Assembly: GCA_009746045.1 (NCBI GenBank)
Contig: RPFO01000103.1
Span: 664,570 to 728,569 of the forward strand
Length of the DNA stretch: 64,000 bases
Origin: Mesostigma viride
Taxonomy: Eukaryota; Streptophyta; Mesostigmatophyceae; Mesostigmatales; Mesostigmataceae
Reading direction: 5' to 3'
The notes beneath the pieces were generated by a model. It made no database searches. It worked only from the letters and a program-made list of their open reading frames with translations, and had not been told where the DNA came from. Each line of letters starts with the position of its first letter. Position 1 is the stretch's first letter. Shown one piece after another: positions 39,328-51,139 of this stretch. The position numbers and the translations under genes are program-made.

Positions 39328-39594
39328 GTGACACAACTGCTTGAAGATGCAGGGCTTCTGGGACTATCCGTACTCCGCGCCCGCATGATTGACAAGGAGA
39401 AATGGGCTGCCATCTGCGATAAGCACCTTCCTGAGGGGTATGCTCCTGTTTTCTCCCCACGGGCCCCGCGGCCCGTTGCTAGCCAGGGTAGAAGTCCGCA
39501 GTTGGAGGTTGGTCCTGAGGATAGCCGCTACACTACCGCCTCGTCTGCCATTACAGTAGAGGACAGCTCGGATGAGGATTACATCCCCATCTAG
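39328..39594 (+). CDS. Hypothetical 88-residue frame with acidic tail
   Basis: Codes LLEDAGLLGLSVLRARMIDK and KWAAICDKHLPEGYAP, and ends in an acidic VEDSSDEDYIPI. Composition looks coding and the frame is open further upstream, so it may be the 3' exon or relic of a larger gene or transposon protein. No family is recognised. Confidence 0.35.
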   Translation: MTQLLEDAGLLGLSVLRARMIDKEKWAAICDKHLPEGYAPVFSPRAPRPVASQGRSPQLEVGPEDSRYTTASSAITVEDSSDEDYIPI

Positions 39595-39729
39595 TGCCTA
39601 ACGGTTGGGGGATGATGCAGACGATATTTGTTGAAACTTTTGTGTAATTATTTTTCTAATGAGATTAGCATAGTACTCCGTGGCATGCCTTTGCGCATGA
39701 CATGCAAGTACTTACTTACTAACTAACTG

Positions 39730-39925
39730 GCCGGGAGTGTCTAGTGGTGGACACCATTGCTGCGATCGCTCTCCCACCATTTACGAGGAAATACCCGCAA
39801 ATGGGAAACCACTGAAAAGGTCTAGCTAGTCAGTCATGATATTATAGCCTGTATATTCCATTGCTGGTGGGTGCGAGTGAGCGGAGCCGCGAAAACTAAC
39901 TAAGCTAACTCTAATATAATCTGCT
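39730..39925 (+). repeat. Second copy of the ~200-bp GGGAGTGTCTAGTGG repeat
   Basis: Matches 36018-36225 with few differences. It is followed directly by a CTCTA array. Confidence 0.85.
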
Positions 39926-40065
39926 CTACTCTACTCTACTCTACTCTACTCTACTCTACTCTACTCTACTCTACTCTACTCTACTCTACTCTACTCTACT
40001 CTACTCTACTCTACTCTACTCTACTCTAATCTGATCTAATCTAATTAATTCATTAATTAAGTAAT
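39926..40065 (-). repeat. (CTCTA)n pentanucleotide array
   Basis: About 19 units at 39929-40026, then degenerate TCTAATC and TTAATTAA. On the minus strand it lies just beyond the 3' end of the LINE ORF1 copy and looks like its extended tail. Confidence 0.85.
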
Positions 40066-41820
40066 TAACTACTAGGAATATAACTCCTTTGGGAGTACAT
40101 GTAGCACATATCCCTGAGAAGGGGCATATGGCTTTTATTACATTCCGGCTGCCGGGCTACTTCCTGCAAGGGGGTCACTGGGGATGTAAACGACACTTGC
40201 TCCGTAGGTGCACCTGGAAGGGCACCTGCACCACTATGATCTCTCAGAGCACAAAGGGGGCCTGGCATGGGGTGGAAGATCATCATGGCTATACAAAAGC
40301 TAGGGCGTGGCTTCTCAGCAGAGAGTGACTCTCGATCTGCATAGGCAGAGCTTGGCTAAATTCTTAATGCAACATCCATGGGGAGTCCCATTATAGGCAG
40401 GCTGTGGCTATTCTGAAGGCATCATCCATGGGGGGCCATTATGGGCGCACATGCGCGTAGGCCACATGCTAGGCTAAGCCTTCTCATCTACACTATACTG
40501 CTATATTCCCTAGACTGGGGTTGCTGGGTTGGCAGGGGGTGCCTGCCAGGGCAGCCTTGTGGTCGACGTGGATGACCACCCCCCTCCAGTATATACTGGT
40601 TTCCCCCCTGCGCTCTGCCGGAGCTGAAGGTAGGTCGGCCATAGCTCGCATCGCCGTTGTTGCTGGGCCAGGGTCAAGTCGTCGTCCAGAGTGTAGCGAG
40701 TCCTCGAGAGCTTCTTGCGGCATGCAATTAAGGAACGACATCTTATCCGCCAGGTGAGGAGCACGGGGGCCGGGCCAGCCTTACCCTGCGCGGGGGGAAG
40801 GCGGACAGTCGACATCTGCAGCTCACCAGTGAGTTGCATGGGGGCAAAATGTCGCGCCTAAACCCCATGAGAAGCGTCTCCGAGGTCTCATCTACCGGCT
40901 GGTCGAAGTGCTTGACGATGACATCAGTTCATGTGGCTGCGCTTGTCGAGCTTGGCCTCCTCACGAAGGTCCTACATAGGGCTTGTTGCTTGAGCAGTGT
41001 GCCGCGATGGTGCATGGATCAAGGTGGTGGAGGTGACCAGTGACAGTGGTGCTTAAGCAAGTCCGCCCAGGTCTCCAGGTGCATGCATGGAAGGAGTATC
41101 GCTGCAGCCGGGCCAGCAGATGCCGGCTGGGCAGCGATGTCCCGCTTCACCGCCTGGGCGGTGAGGCCTGCGGTGTCTTGCAGGCACTCAATGGCGATGG
41201 CGTTCATGTTGTGGATGCGCTTGTCGATAGTGTCGAGGAGCTGGGCCTTGATGTCGGTGGTGGAGGCGGAGAGTGTGGCAGTGGAAAGGCGAGGGAGCTC
41301 ATGCAGTAGCCAGCGTGCCTCCCATTGCTGCCACATCTGCAGTAAGGGGGGTCACGTGCTGCTGGAAGGCTTCCGTAATGATGGAACGGAGTGTGGATGC
41401 GGAGATGGATGGAGCCCAGATTGGCGCCGTCAGAAGAGCGCATGAGAAGGGAGCAGAGGATGAGATGCTGAAGGCGGGGGCGGGTTTGGGGGTGCTCCGT
41501 CACATAGGCGAGGGGGCACCATTTGCCGTCTGGGAATATGAGACGGTTGATGCTGTGGAGATGGAGAAACAGGTCGTAAAGCGAGGCGGTAGCCCCCGTA
41601 GAAGATGCAATGCAGGGCATCGCTTGGCGTTCACTTGAACTTCCGCTTGAACAACTGGCTTGTGAACAGGTTGAGCCATTCGTGATCGTCGACTTTGAAG
41701 GGTTGCGGCCGGAAGCGCGGTTCAGTCCAGCGCGGTGCTACCGGCGGCTGCCTTTGGGATCAGGCGATGCTTCGAGGGCGAGGCCGCAGGAGCTGAGTGC
41801 ACTACTAATGCTTGAGTAGT
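40066..41820 (-). mobile_element. LINE fragment A: ORF1 and 3' region (minus strand)
   Basis: ORF1-like coding (about 41640-40510) is followed by a ~440-bp 3' region homologous to 58237-58680 of copy B (landmarks AACTCCKTTGGGAGTA, TACTTCCTGCAAGGG, AAAGCTAGGGC). No RT frame follows ORF1. It then ends in a pentanucleotide tail. Confidence 0.75.
40510..41336 (-). pseudogene. LINE ORF1-like protein, broken
   Basis: Two frames carry parts matching the copy at 56992-58236: NAIAIECLQDTAGLTAQAVK with TWADLLK (41019-41336), and DDDLTLAQQQRRCELWPTYL (40510-40839). The DLT...Q..RR.EL.P block followed by a Gly-X-Pro-Val-Tyr strand resembles the C-terminal domain of L1-type ORF1 nucleic-acid-binding proteins. 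It is frameshifted relative to copy B. Confidence 0.65.
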
Positions 41821-42121
41821 GGCACCGCTGCCTGGTACGCCGCCGGCGGAATCAACAGCTGGGGCTGCAGGCGAATTTTCTTAATTGGCTCATCGCAGCA
41901 GCCCGCCAGGCTGCGTTGCCTATATAGTCGAGCGTTTGCTCGCCATAATATTGCGTTTTAGTTTCGGAAAAATATATCAGCGTGTGCGCCTTAGAAAGAC
42001 GAAGCGATAGTGATATTCACGGCCGAATTAGGTGCCCAAACGTGAAAGTTATGAGCTCCGCCATCAGCCATGGCTACCTCGTGGCTCGTCAGGCTCGTGG
42101 GCTATCCCTTGGACCAAGCCT
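41821..42121. other. Gene-free spacer between LINE copy A and the TCTAA array
   Basis: Nothing recognised; no coding signal. Confidence 0.4.
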
Positions 42122-42440
42122 TCTAATCTAATCTAATCTAATCTAATCTAATCTAATCTAATCTAATCTAATCTAATCTAATCTAATCTAATCTAATCTA
42201 ATCTAATCTAATCTAATCTAATCTAATCTAATCTAATCTAATCTAATCTAATCTAATCTAATCTAATCTAATCTAATCTAATCTAATCTAATCTAATCTA
42301 ATCTAATCTAATCTAATCTAATCTAATCTAATCTAATCTAATCTAATCTAATCTAATCTAATCTAATCGAATCGAATCGAATCTAATCTAATCTAATCTA
42401 ATCTAATCTAATCTAATCTAATCTAATCTAATCTACTAAT
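42122..42440 (-). repeat. (TCTAA)n pentanucleotide array, ~310 bp
   Basis: About 62 units with three TCGAA variants near 42366-42380. It lies directly 3' of the minus-strand LINE and reads (TTAGA)n on that strand. Confidence 0.97.
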
Positions 42441-43532
42441 CTTTATTAATCCTAGCTAATCTACTCAGCAAAGCGCCCCTTCCCCCTGGGGGTGGGGGGG
42501 GGCTTGCCCACAGCTAGGCGGGAGCTGCATGGCGTGTGGGCCTGGACAATATGGTCTGCCACCTCAGTCTTGTCGACTGCATAGCTGCCAGTCCAAGCAA
42601 GAGAGAGTGAGCCCGAAATGTGGTGTTCAAACTGGGCTGGGACCGCTAGCTAGGTCGCCCAGCAACTAATCTGTATAGCTAATGGCAGGTCTACCAGCCC
42701 TGCGGGGCTTGTCCTTGGGGCGGCAGGCCATGCACTGATCAGGATATGCCGCCCTGACTGGCCAAGCCGCTACATATGGTGGGGGCCGGCCAGACCCAGG
42801 GCGGTGTCCACCTGACTGCATGGTTCGAGCAAGATGTCTTACAAAAGCTATTCTACGCTGCCTAAATATCTCATCAGAAATGCGGGGCATACCCTTATAC
42901 AAACAAAGACTCTAACGACCTATGCGTGGAAAACCCTAGGTTCAGGGGCCTGTCGGAGCATCCTGTATACCGCATATACTGACAGTGCCGTTTGAGCCGG
43001 GTGACCAGCTTGTCCGTGGGCGTCCATCATGCCTCGGCGCCGTATGTGAGCTCTGTGAGGACCAGGACCTTGAAGAGCACGCGCTTGCGGTCCTCGCCGA
43101 GGTCCTTCGAGGGCCTGGCAGTAGGTATACGTTGAGCGAGCGGAGCCTGGCCCAGGCCCGGCCGATGCGGGCGTCCACATCCGGTCGGCGGTGCATGTCA
43201 GGGAGCATGCTCCCAGCAGTTTGAAGCGATCACGGAACGGTACCTCAGAGGCCCGTCTAGCAGCCGCGGGAGCGGCGGGCCGGACTGGTAGCACCAGTCA
43301 CCATCGCCTCGGTTTTGACGCTAATCTCCATGCAGCCCCACCGTCCGCCCGCCGGCCTCCAAGCCCAGAGCCCCAGACAGTCCAGCCAGGTCTGAATGTG
43401 CTCGGGGCGCTCGATTGATGAGGGTGGCATTATCCGCATAAAGCAGGTCGTACAGGCGATAGCTAGGGCCACCACCTCCCTCACTGCGCTATATATGTCC
43501 AATTAAGCCAGGCTCGAACCCGGCCCTTATTG
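42441..43532 (-). pseudogene. L1-like LINE ORF2, C-terminal half (interrupted)
   Basis: On the minus strand, LLYADNATLIN (43420-43455) is the RT catalytic box (YADD, here with Asn). It is followed by the usual HIQTWLDCLG helix, VPFRDRFKLLG near 43210-43245, and ISDEIFRQRRIAFVRHLAR near 42840-42890. Several frameshifts and stops are present. The frame's upstream half continues at 54631 on the other side of the foldback element. Confidence 0.72.
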
Positions 43533-43779
43533 CCCCAAACACCCGTAGGTTTGGTAAATTTGCATTTACCAAAACCAATTTTTTTGAGATATGCGTTTTT
43601 TGGTCTTCAATGACGCATATGGTTGGGAAAAACACCAAAACAATGTTCTGACAAAAAAATTTTCATGGCTTGTGTCAGAAAATTGACGTGAAGGTGCTTT
43701 TCAGGGCATTTTGTGCCAAATATGACATGTCAATTTTTCCTGACTGCAGTTTTGCTCATACATAGGCCCCAATGTGGTG

Positions 43780-46700
43780 GTTAAGGTCTATCTAGTACCC
43801 CAAGAGGGATTGCAAAGTTGCACATTTTTTGGATACCTGCAGGGGTCCCAACGGTGACGTCAAGTAGCATAAAAAACGCGGTTTTGCTCGGTTTTAGCCT
43901 GTTTAGGCACCCTAGACCATGCAAATGAGATCAGATTGCAGCCAAACTTGGCAGCTGCCCTTGCCATGCTGAACAAAGAACATGTGCAAAGTTGCACATT
44001 TTTTGGATGCCTGCAGGGCACCCTGGGTGACGTCAAATAGCATAAAAACCGCATTTTTGCTCGGTTTGAGCTCATTTAGGCACCCTAGACCATGCAAATG
44101 AGATCAGATTGCAGCCAAACTTGGCAGCTGCCCTTGCCATGCTGAACAAAGAACATGTGCAAAGTTGCACATGTTTTGGATGCCTGCAGGGCACCCTGGG
44201 TGACGTCAAATAGCATAAAAAACGCATTTTTGCTCGGTTTCAGCCCATTTAGGCACCCTAGACCATGCAAATGAGCTCAGATTGCATCCAAACTTGGCAG
44301 CTGCTCTTGACATGCTGAAACACGAACATGTGCAAAGTTGCACATGTTTTGGATACCTGCAGGGCACCCTGGGTGACGCCAAGTAGCATAAAATTAATTG
44401 ACGCGAAGGCGCAAATACGACATGTCAATTTTTCCTGACTGCAGTTTTGCTCTAAACATGGCCCATATGTGGTGGTTAAGGTCTATCTAGTACCCCAAGA
44501 GGGATTGCAAAGTTGCGCATTTTTTGGATACCTGCAGGGGTCCCAACGGTGACGTCAAGTAGCATAAAAACCGCATTTTTGCTCGGTTTTAGCCTGTTTA
44601 GGCACCCTAGACCATGCAAATGAGATCAGATTGCAGCCAAACTTGGCAGCTGCCCTTGCCATGCTGAACAAAGAACATGTGCAAAGTTGCACATTTTTTG
44701 GATGCCTGCAGGGCACCCTGGGTGACGTCAAATAGCATAAAAACCGCATTTTTGCTCGGTTTGAGCCCATTTAGGCACCCTAGACCATGCAAGTGAGCTC
44801 AGATTGCAGCCAAACTTGGCAGCTGCCCTTGCCATGCTGAACAAAGAACATGCGCAAAGTTGCACATTTTTTGGATGCCTGCAGGGCACCCTGGGTGACG
44901 TCAAATAGCATAAAAAACGCATTTTTGCTCGGTTTCAGCCCATTTAGGCACCCTAGACCATGCAAATGATCTCAGATTGCATCCAAACTTGGCAGCTGCT
45001 CTTGACATGCTGAAACACGAACATGTGCAAAGTTGCACATGTTTTGGATGCCTGCAGGGCACCCTGGGTGACGCCAAGTAGCATAAAATTAATTGACGCG
45101 AAGGCGCAAATACGACATGTCAATTTTTCCTGACTGCAGATTTGCTCATACATAGGCCCAAATGTGGTGGTTAAGGTCTATCTAGTACCCCAAGAGGGAT
45201 TGCAAAGTTGCACATTTTTTGGATACCTGCAGGGGTCCCAACGGTGACGTCAAGTAGCATAAAAACCGCGATGTGGCACGATTTTAGCCTATTTAGGCAC
45301 CCTAGACCATGCAAATGAGATCAGATTGCAGCCAAACTTGGCAGCTGCCCTTGCCATGCTGAACAAAGAACATGTGCAAAGTTGCACATTTTTTGGATGC
45401 CTGCAGGGCACCCTGGGTGACGTCAAGTAGCATAAAAACCGCATTTTTGCTCGGTTTTAGCCTGTTTAGGCACCCTAGACCATGCAAATGAGCTCCTGAA
45501 GATTGCAGCCAAACTTGGCAGCTGCCCTTGCCATGCTAACAAAGAACATGCGCAAAGTTGCACATTTTTTGGATGCCTGCAGGGCACCCTGGGTGACGTC
45601 AAATAGCATAAAAAAACGCATTTTTGCTCGGTTTCAGCCCATTTAGGCTCCCTAGACCATGCAAATGAGCTCAGATTGCAACCAAACTTGGCAGCTGCTC
45701 TTGACATGCTGAAACACGAACATGTGCAAAGTTGCACATGTTTTGGATACCTGCAGGGCACCCTGGGTGGCGCCAAGTAGCATAAAATTAATTGACGCGA
45801 AGGCGCAAATACGACATGTCAATTTTTCCTGGCTGCAGTTTTGCTCTAAACATGGCCCATATGTGGTGGTTAAGGTCTATATAGTACCCCAAGAGGGATT
45901 GCAAAGTTGCACATTTTTTGGATACCTGCAGGGGTCCCGACGGTGACGTCAAGTAGCATAAAAACCGCGATGTGGCACGATTTTAGCCTGTTTAGGCACC
46001 CTAGACCATGCAAATGAGATCAGATTGCAGCCAAACTTGGCAGCTGCCCTTGCCATGCTGAACAAAGAACATGTGCAAAGTTGCACATTTTTTGGATGCC
46101 TGCAGGGCACCCTGGGTGACGTCAAGTAGCATAAAAACCGCATTTTTGCTCGGTTTTAGCCTGTTTAGGCACCCTAGACCATGCAAATGAGCTCCTGAAG
46201 ATTGCAGCCAAACTTGGCAGCTGCCCTTGCCATGCTAACCAAAGAACATGCGCAAAGTTGCACATTTTTTGGATGCCTGCAGGGCACCCTGGGTGACGTC
46301 AAATAGCATAAAAAAACGCATTTTTGCTCGGTTTCAGCCCATTTAGGCTCCCTAGACCATGCAAATGAGCTCAGATTGCAACCAAACTTGGCAGCTGCTC
46401 TTGACATGCTGAAACACGAACATGTGCAAAGTTGCACATGTTTTGGATACCTGCAGGGCACCCTGGGTGGCGCCAAGTAGCATAAAATTAATTGACGCGA
46501 AGGCGCAAATACGACATGTCAATTTTTCCTGGCTGCAGTTTTGCTCTAAACATGGCCCATATGTGGTGGTTAAGGTCTATATAGTACCCCAAGAGGGATT
46601 GCAAAGTTGCACATTTTTTGGATACCTGCAGGGGTCCCGACGGTGACGTCAAGTAGCATAAAAACCGCGATGTGGCACGATTTTAGCCTGTTTAGGCACC

Positions 46701-47219
46701 CTAGACCATGCAAATGAGATCAGATTGCAGCCAAACTTGGCAGCTGCCCTTGCCATGCTGAACAAAGAACATGTGCAAAGTTGCACATTTTTTGGATGCC
46801 TGCAGGGCACCCTGGGTGACGTCAAATAGCATAAAAACCGCATTTTTGCTCGGTTTTAGCCTGTTTAGGCACCCTAGACCATGCAAGTGAGCTCAGATTG
46901 CAGCCAAACTTGGCAGCTGCCCTTGCCATGCTGAACAAAGAACATGTGCAAAGTTGCACATTTTTTGGATGCCTGCAGGGCACCCTGGGTGACGTCAAAT
47001 AGCATAAAAAACGCATTTTTGCTCGGTTTTAGCCTGTTTAGGCACCCTAGACCATGCAAATGAGCTCCTGAAGATTGCAGCCAAACTTGGCAGCTGCCCT
47101 TGGTATGCTGCAAAAAGCACATTTGCAACGTTTCACATTTTTGGATACCTGCAGGGCACCCTGGCTGATGCCAAGTAGCATAAGATTATTTGACGTGAAA
47201 GCGCGAATACGTCATTTCA
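43780..47219 (-). repeat. Left satellite arm, ~173-bp monomers in ~700-bp higher-order units
   Basis: Monomers share CTAGACCATGCAAATGAG, CAGCTGCCCTTGCCATGCTG, TGTGCAAAGTTGCACA and GGGTGACGTCAA. The longer landmark GTGGTGGTTAAGGTC recurs near 43775, 44470, 45165, 45862 and 46562, so four monomers form a ~700-bp repeat. Confidence 0.93.
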
Positions 47220-47220
47220 A

Positions 47221-47970
47221 ATGGGTGGGTGGGTGGGTGGTACGTGGGTGGCCCGTGGGTAGGTGCAGGTGGGTGGGTGGGTGGGTGGGTGGGTGGGTGG
47301 GTGGGTGGGTGGGTGGGTGGGTGGGTGGGTGGGTGGGTGGGTGGGTGGGTGGGTGGGTGGGTGCATGGGTGGGTGGGTGCATGGGTGGGTGGGTGCGTGG
47401 GTGGGCGGGTGGGTGGGTGGGCGGGCGGGCGGGTGGGTGGGTGGGTGGGTGGGTGGGTGGGTGGGTGGGTGGGTGGGTGGGTGGGTGGGTGGGTGGGTGG
47501 GTGGGTGGGTGGGTGGGTGGGTGGGTGGGTGGGTGGGTGGGTGGGTGGTGGGTGGGTGGGTGGGTGGGTGGGTGGGTGGGTGGGTGGGTGGGTGGGTGGG
47601 TGGGTGGGCGGGTGGGTGGGTGGGTGGGTGGGTGGGTGGGTGGTGGGTGGGTGGTGGGTGGGTGGGTGGGTGGGTGGGTGGGTGGGTGGGTGGGTGGGTG
47701 GGTGGGTGGGTGGGTGGGTGGGTGGGTGGGTGGGTGGGTGGTGGGTGGGTGGGTGGGTGGTGGGTGGGTGGTGGGTGGGTGGGTGGGTGGGTGGGTGGGT
47801 GGGTGGGTGGGTGGGTGGCCGGTGGGTGGGTGGGTGGCCGGTGGGTGGGTGGGTGGGTGGGTGGGTGGGTGGGTGGGTGGGTGGGTGGGTGGGTGGGTGG
47901 GTGGGTGGGGGGTGGGGGTGGGGGTGGGGGGTGGGTGGGTGGGGGGTGGGGGGGTGGGGGGGTGGGGGGT

Positions 47971-48002
<32 letters not shown>

Positions 48003-48097
48003 GGGGGGGTGGGGGGGGGGGGGGGGGGGGGGGGGGGGGGCGGGCGGCGGGCGGGCGGGCGGGCGGGCGGGCGGGCGGGTGGGTGGGTGGGTGGGTG
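47221..48097 (+). repeat. (GGGT)n / G-run array
   Basis: About 0.88 kb of TGGG units grading into uninterrupted G runs and GGGC units. The + strand has very high G-quadruplex potential. Frames across it (WVGG, PTHP) are artefacts. Confidence 0.97.
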
Positions 48098-49484
48098 CCG
48101 TGGGGAGGCCTGCCTCTGTTAGTACTTAGTCTACGCATTACCCAATCGAGCATATGTGCTCGCATGAGTGAGTCTCACACAGCTGGATGGCCGCTACAGT
48201 TGTGGATAGGGATTGGTGTGCCTCACACAACGATAAATCTATAGATAGGCCCTAGTAAGATGTTGCAATGTACTATCACCTAAAAATGCTTCCCCACATC
48301 AATTAACATGTTCATCATTGCAAATAAAGCGAATTTCTTCCTGCCACTGTGGTAAGCAACGGACTGTGGTAACGGCCACTCGGCCAGCCCAATGCTTAAC
48401 CAAAAGTACGCCAAGAAAGTGCAGGGCTAAGTTTGATTTCCTCCTCAGGGTCCACGCCTGGTCATGCTGCATGCGCACTTAAGCCCATATTTTTTAACAG
48501 CTTCAGCCTCGAAAACACCCGCCCTTCTTACCTTTTGATTGCCTCGATCGCGTGTCACAATAGGACAACTGGTCATCACCGCCATCGGGGTCAAGGTTCG
48601 ACCACTTCCGGTCCAGTCTGCAATCCCATTGCCCGAAACTTCATTTCACCAGGAATAGGTTCCGCGACTGCACATTTCCAATGGATGGTGCCGAGAATGC
48701 CAACATAGCCGAGCTCGTGAGCATCACCAGCAGCTTGCAGTATTCAGCTGCTCAAGTTCGATTCATCAAGGGCCTGCACGAGTTGCAAAATTGATCAGCA
48801 GCCAGTCCTCGTGCTCGCACGGGAAAAAAAGAATTTCCCCTTGAGAAAATGCCAAAACATTCATTATTATTATAACAGCAGATCTGTAAATATACTCGAA
48901 CTCTCGGTTGGTCAGCGCGCTACCTTTCACCGTACTTCCGCGGTGTGGTATTAGCCAAGCCAGCAACCGGACTTTCTCCCGTCATGCAGTGTCTCTAGAT
49001 GTTTAATAGCAACATTCCAGGACGCAAGAGAACCCATTACCCCAGGACCTCCGAAGTATGTCATTCTGCCAGCTGCCTATAAATAAAACCTCTTCGAAAC
49101 GACTGAGCAACGAAAACTAAACCGTTGACCAATGACCAAATCAGCATTACTCATTGATGGCAAATAAAATAGACATGGTTTGAGCCGGAATGGGTAGTCC
49201 TCTGCCGAATTCGCATGTTGCCGTCTATACGACTATACAGATTCATAGCATTTCGAAGAACAATCCTTCGACGTTGCTTGGCAGTTGGCTGCTTGTGAAA
49301 TGGCGGCTTTTGGGCAGGGGCCACTGCGACCACGTGCATGTCCTGTCCAGTTTACTGTGTCCTCGTGTCGCATCACGAGTCTGTCAATTATTTGTTTGTA
49401 CAGTCTGTCATTATTAGGTATCGTACAATGCTGGCTATATTTTGTCTCGACTCACCAGGCCGAGGCCTGGCCTCTTCCTCGTCC

Positions 49485-49766
49485 GACCTGTCAATTATGT
49501 CAATTATGTCAATTATGTCAATTATGTCAATTATTTGTTTGCGTAAACTTTTGCTAGACTTTCAATATTAAAGTTTTATTTTCCAAGGAAAATCACTAAA
49601 ATCTGCACTTTCTAAGGGCTTTGATACCAAGACCTAGTAATTTTGACTATGTAGTTTTGACCATGCAACTACGTAAGATTCTAATACTTTACAAATGCTC
49701 CCAAACAAATAATTGACATAATTGACATAATTGACATAATTGACATAATTGACATAATTGACAGGC
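49485..49766. repeat. Hairpin element with 10-bp iterons in both arms
   Basis: CCTGTCAATTATGTCAATTA and further TGTCAATTAT copies (five) at 49489-49540 face six inverted copies at 49700-49765, each array ending in ATTTGTTT. A lone copy lies at 49379. It could be a small MITE. No flank duplication is clear. Confidence 0.8.
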
Positions 49767-50112
49767 TGGCCAACCAGGCGGTGCGTGCCAGCGTGCACGG
49801 GCACTGCGTCTTTTGGCACAAGGTGCCGGGGCTGGTGTGAATTATGCAGCCTGCAATACCATCCCAGCACTCGGGCAGCAATTTTCTCGCATAGCCGTCG
49901 TAAGTTAAAGGTGCTCTATAAGCGACACGCGAGGCTGAGCGAGAATGCTAGACATTCGATTAATATTGATGGCGGTTGCCTTGCTGACAGAAGGCGTACG
50001 ATGCGCGCGATCGGTCGAATTCTCCGAATGGCCGCAGTCACCGAAACCTTGGGTGATAGCGGTCTTGCCGGCCGCTGTCGTCGCAGTATTTCTGTTGTGA
50101 TCATAATACTTA

Positions 50113-50312
50113 ATTAGGCCCCACCGTCTAGGTAATCTAGTCGCTCTACACGTAAGCCAGCCTTTATTTCAATGCACAAGGCAACACATTTCCATCACCA
50201 TTCATCTTCATCATCCTGAACGACTCGAACACGCGGACAAGATAACGGCAGGCTCGAGCTACCATGGTCCGGATTCTCCCGATTTCTGGCCTGCGCTGGT
50301 TGTCTCCTTGAT
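50113..50312 (-). repeat. Dispersed repeat family R1, inverted copy
   Basis: Reverse complement of 35776-35985 with small changes. It lies inside the core of the foldback element, so it either moved in later or was captured. Confidence 0.85.
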
Positions 50313-50345
50313 AATACTTAATATTGCTTTTGGTGGGATTTTGCG

Positions 50346-50747
50346 ATGCACGTGTTTTGGATGGGCCACATGTTGGCGCAGGTTATTGACTTGGATGGGC
50401 CAACCCCAGATTCCATCGTGGTTGCGCCATATCACGCCAGCTCGTGGACCGGGCAGTTCAATAAGGTGCACCTGGGGGCAGGGTCGGCCAGTGGGCAAAG
50501 CAACCAGGGGTTAGTTGTTCCATATAACGACATTGTTTTGCAACACTGGACCGTTGGAAATGGGGCGGTAGTCCATACGCCAAAGCTGACGGGGGCAAGG
50601 AAGCTCAACCAAGGGACGCTAGATGCCTTGAAGCTTCATCCTGACATTGACTTTGAGGGGTACAAGACAGTGCAAGCCTCAGAACGTACGACCAAGGTGG
50701 CATGTGAATCTTACTTCCGTGAGAGAGGGAGTGCTGCATTGCTATAG
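50346..50747 (+). CDS. Unrecognised frame in foldback core, part 1
   Basis: 134 codons, starting MHVFWMGHMLAQVIDLDGPT and ending RERGSAALL. Codon and residue usage look protein-like (VVAPYHASSWTGQFNKVHLG, KLNQGTLDALKLHPDIDFEG). The stop at 50745-50747 is followed by a second frame in the same register. No family is recognised; it could be the C-terminal part of the element's own transposase. Confidence 0.5.
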   Translation: MHVFWMGHMLAQVIDLDGPTPDSIVVAPYHASSWTGQFNKVHLGAGSASGQSNQGLVVPYNDIVLQHWTVGNGAVVHTPKLTGARKLNQGTLDALKLHPDIDFEGYKTVQASERTTKVACESYFRERGSAALL

Positions 50748-50749
50748 GC

Positions 50750-51139
50750 ATGCGGACATGCGCACTCTTTTTAGCGGGCAAGCCAAGAAGGCAAAAGAGG
50801 TTCCATGGGTGGGTTACAAAGGTGGGCCATGCTTTCAAACTTGTATGGAGTGATGGGCAGAATGAGGAGTATAGCAAGCTAGAGGACGTGCTGAAATTTG
50901 TGTGTGGGTGCCCTTACGGTGTAAATGCTTTTGGCCGTGAGCAAGTCTTGCAGCAGTACCAAGTTGACAATGGTGCTGGCAGTTCTACGGGAGCTCCTGC
51001 TGTGCCTCCGGTGTGTAATGCCACCACAGTCAAGATCCACCACGATGTCCACTCAAGTGACGATGAATCGGATATGGAAAACATTGATGACATTAGTGTA
51101 GACAGTGATGATGAGGCGGATGAGGCAGAGCGCGATTGA
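50750..51139 (+). CDS. Unrecognised frame in foldback core, part 2, acidic C-terminus
   Basis: 129 codons including RFHGWVTKVGHAFKLVWSDG and EEYSKLEDVLKFVCGCPYG. The end is very acidic (SSDDESDMENIDDISVDSDD). It is in the same frame as 50346-50747 and separated from it only by the stop, so the two may be one broken gene. No known domain is recognised. Confidence 0.5.
   Translation: MRTCALFLAGKPRRQKRFHGWVTKVGHAFKLVWSDGQNEEYSKLEDVLKFVCGCPYGVNAFGREQVLQQYQVDNGAGSSTGAPAVPPVCNATTVKIHHDVHSSDDESDMENIDDISVDSDDEADEAERD

Noticed and set aside
47075..48244. WVGG-rich and PTHP-rich frames on both strands
   Set aside because: Products of the GGGT array.
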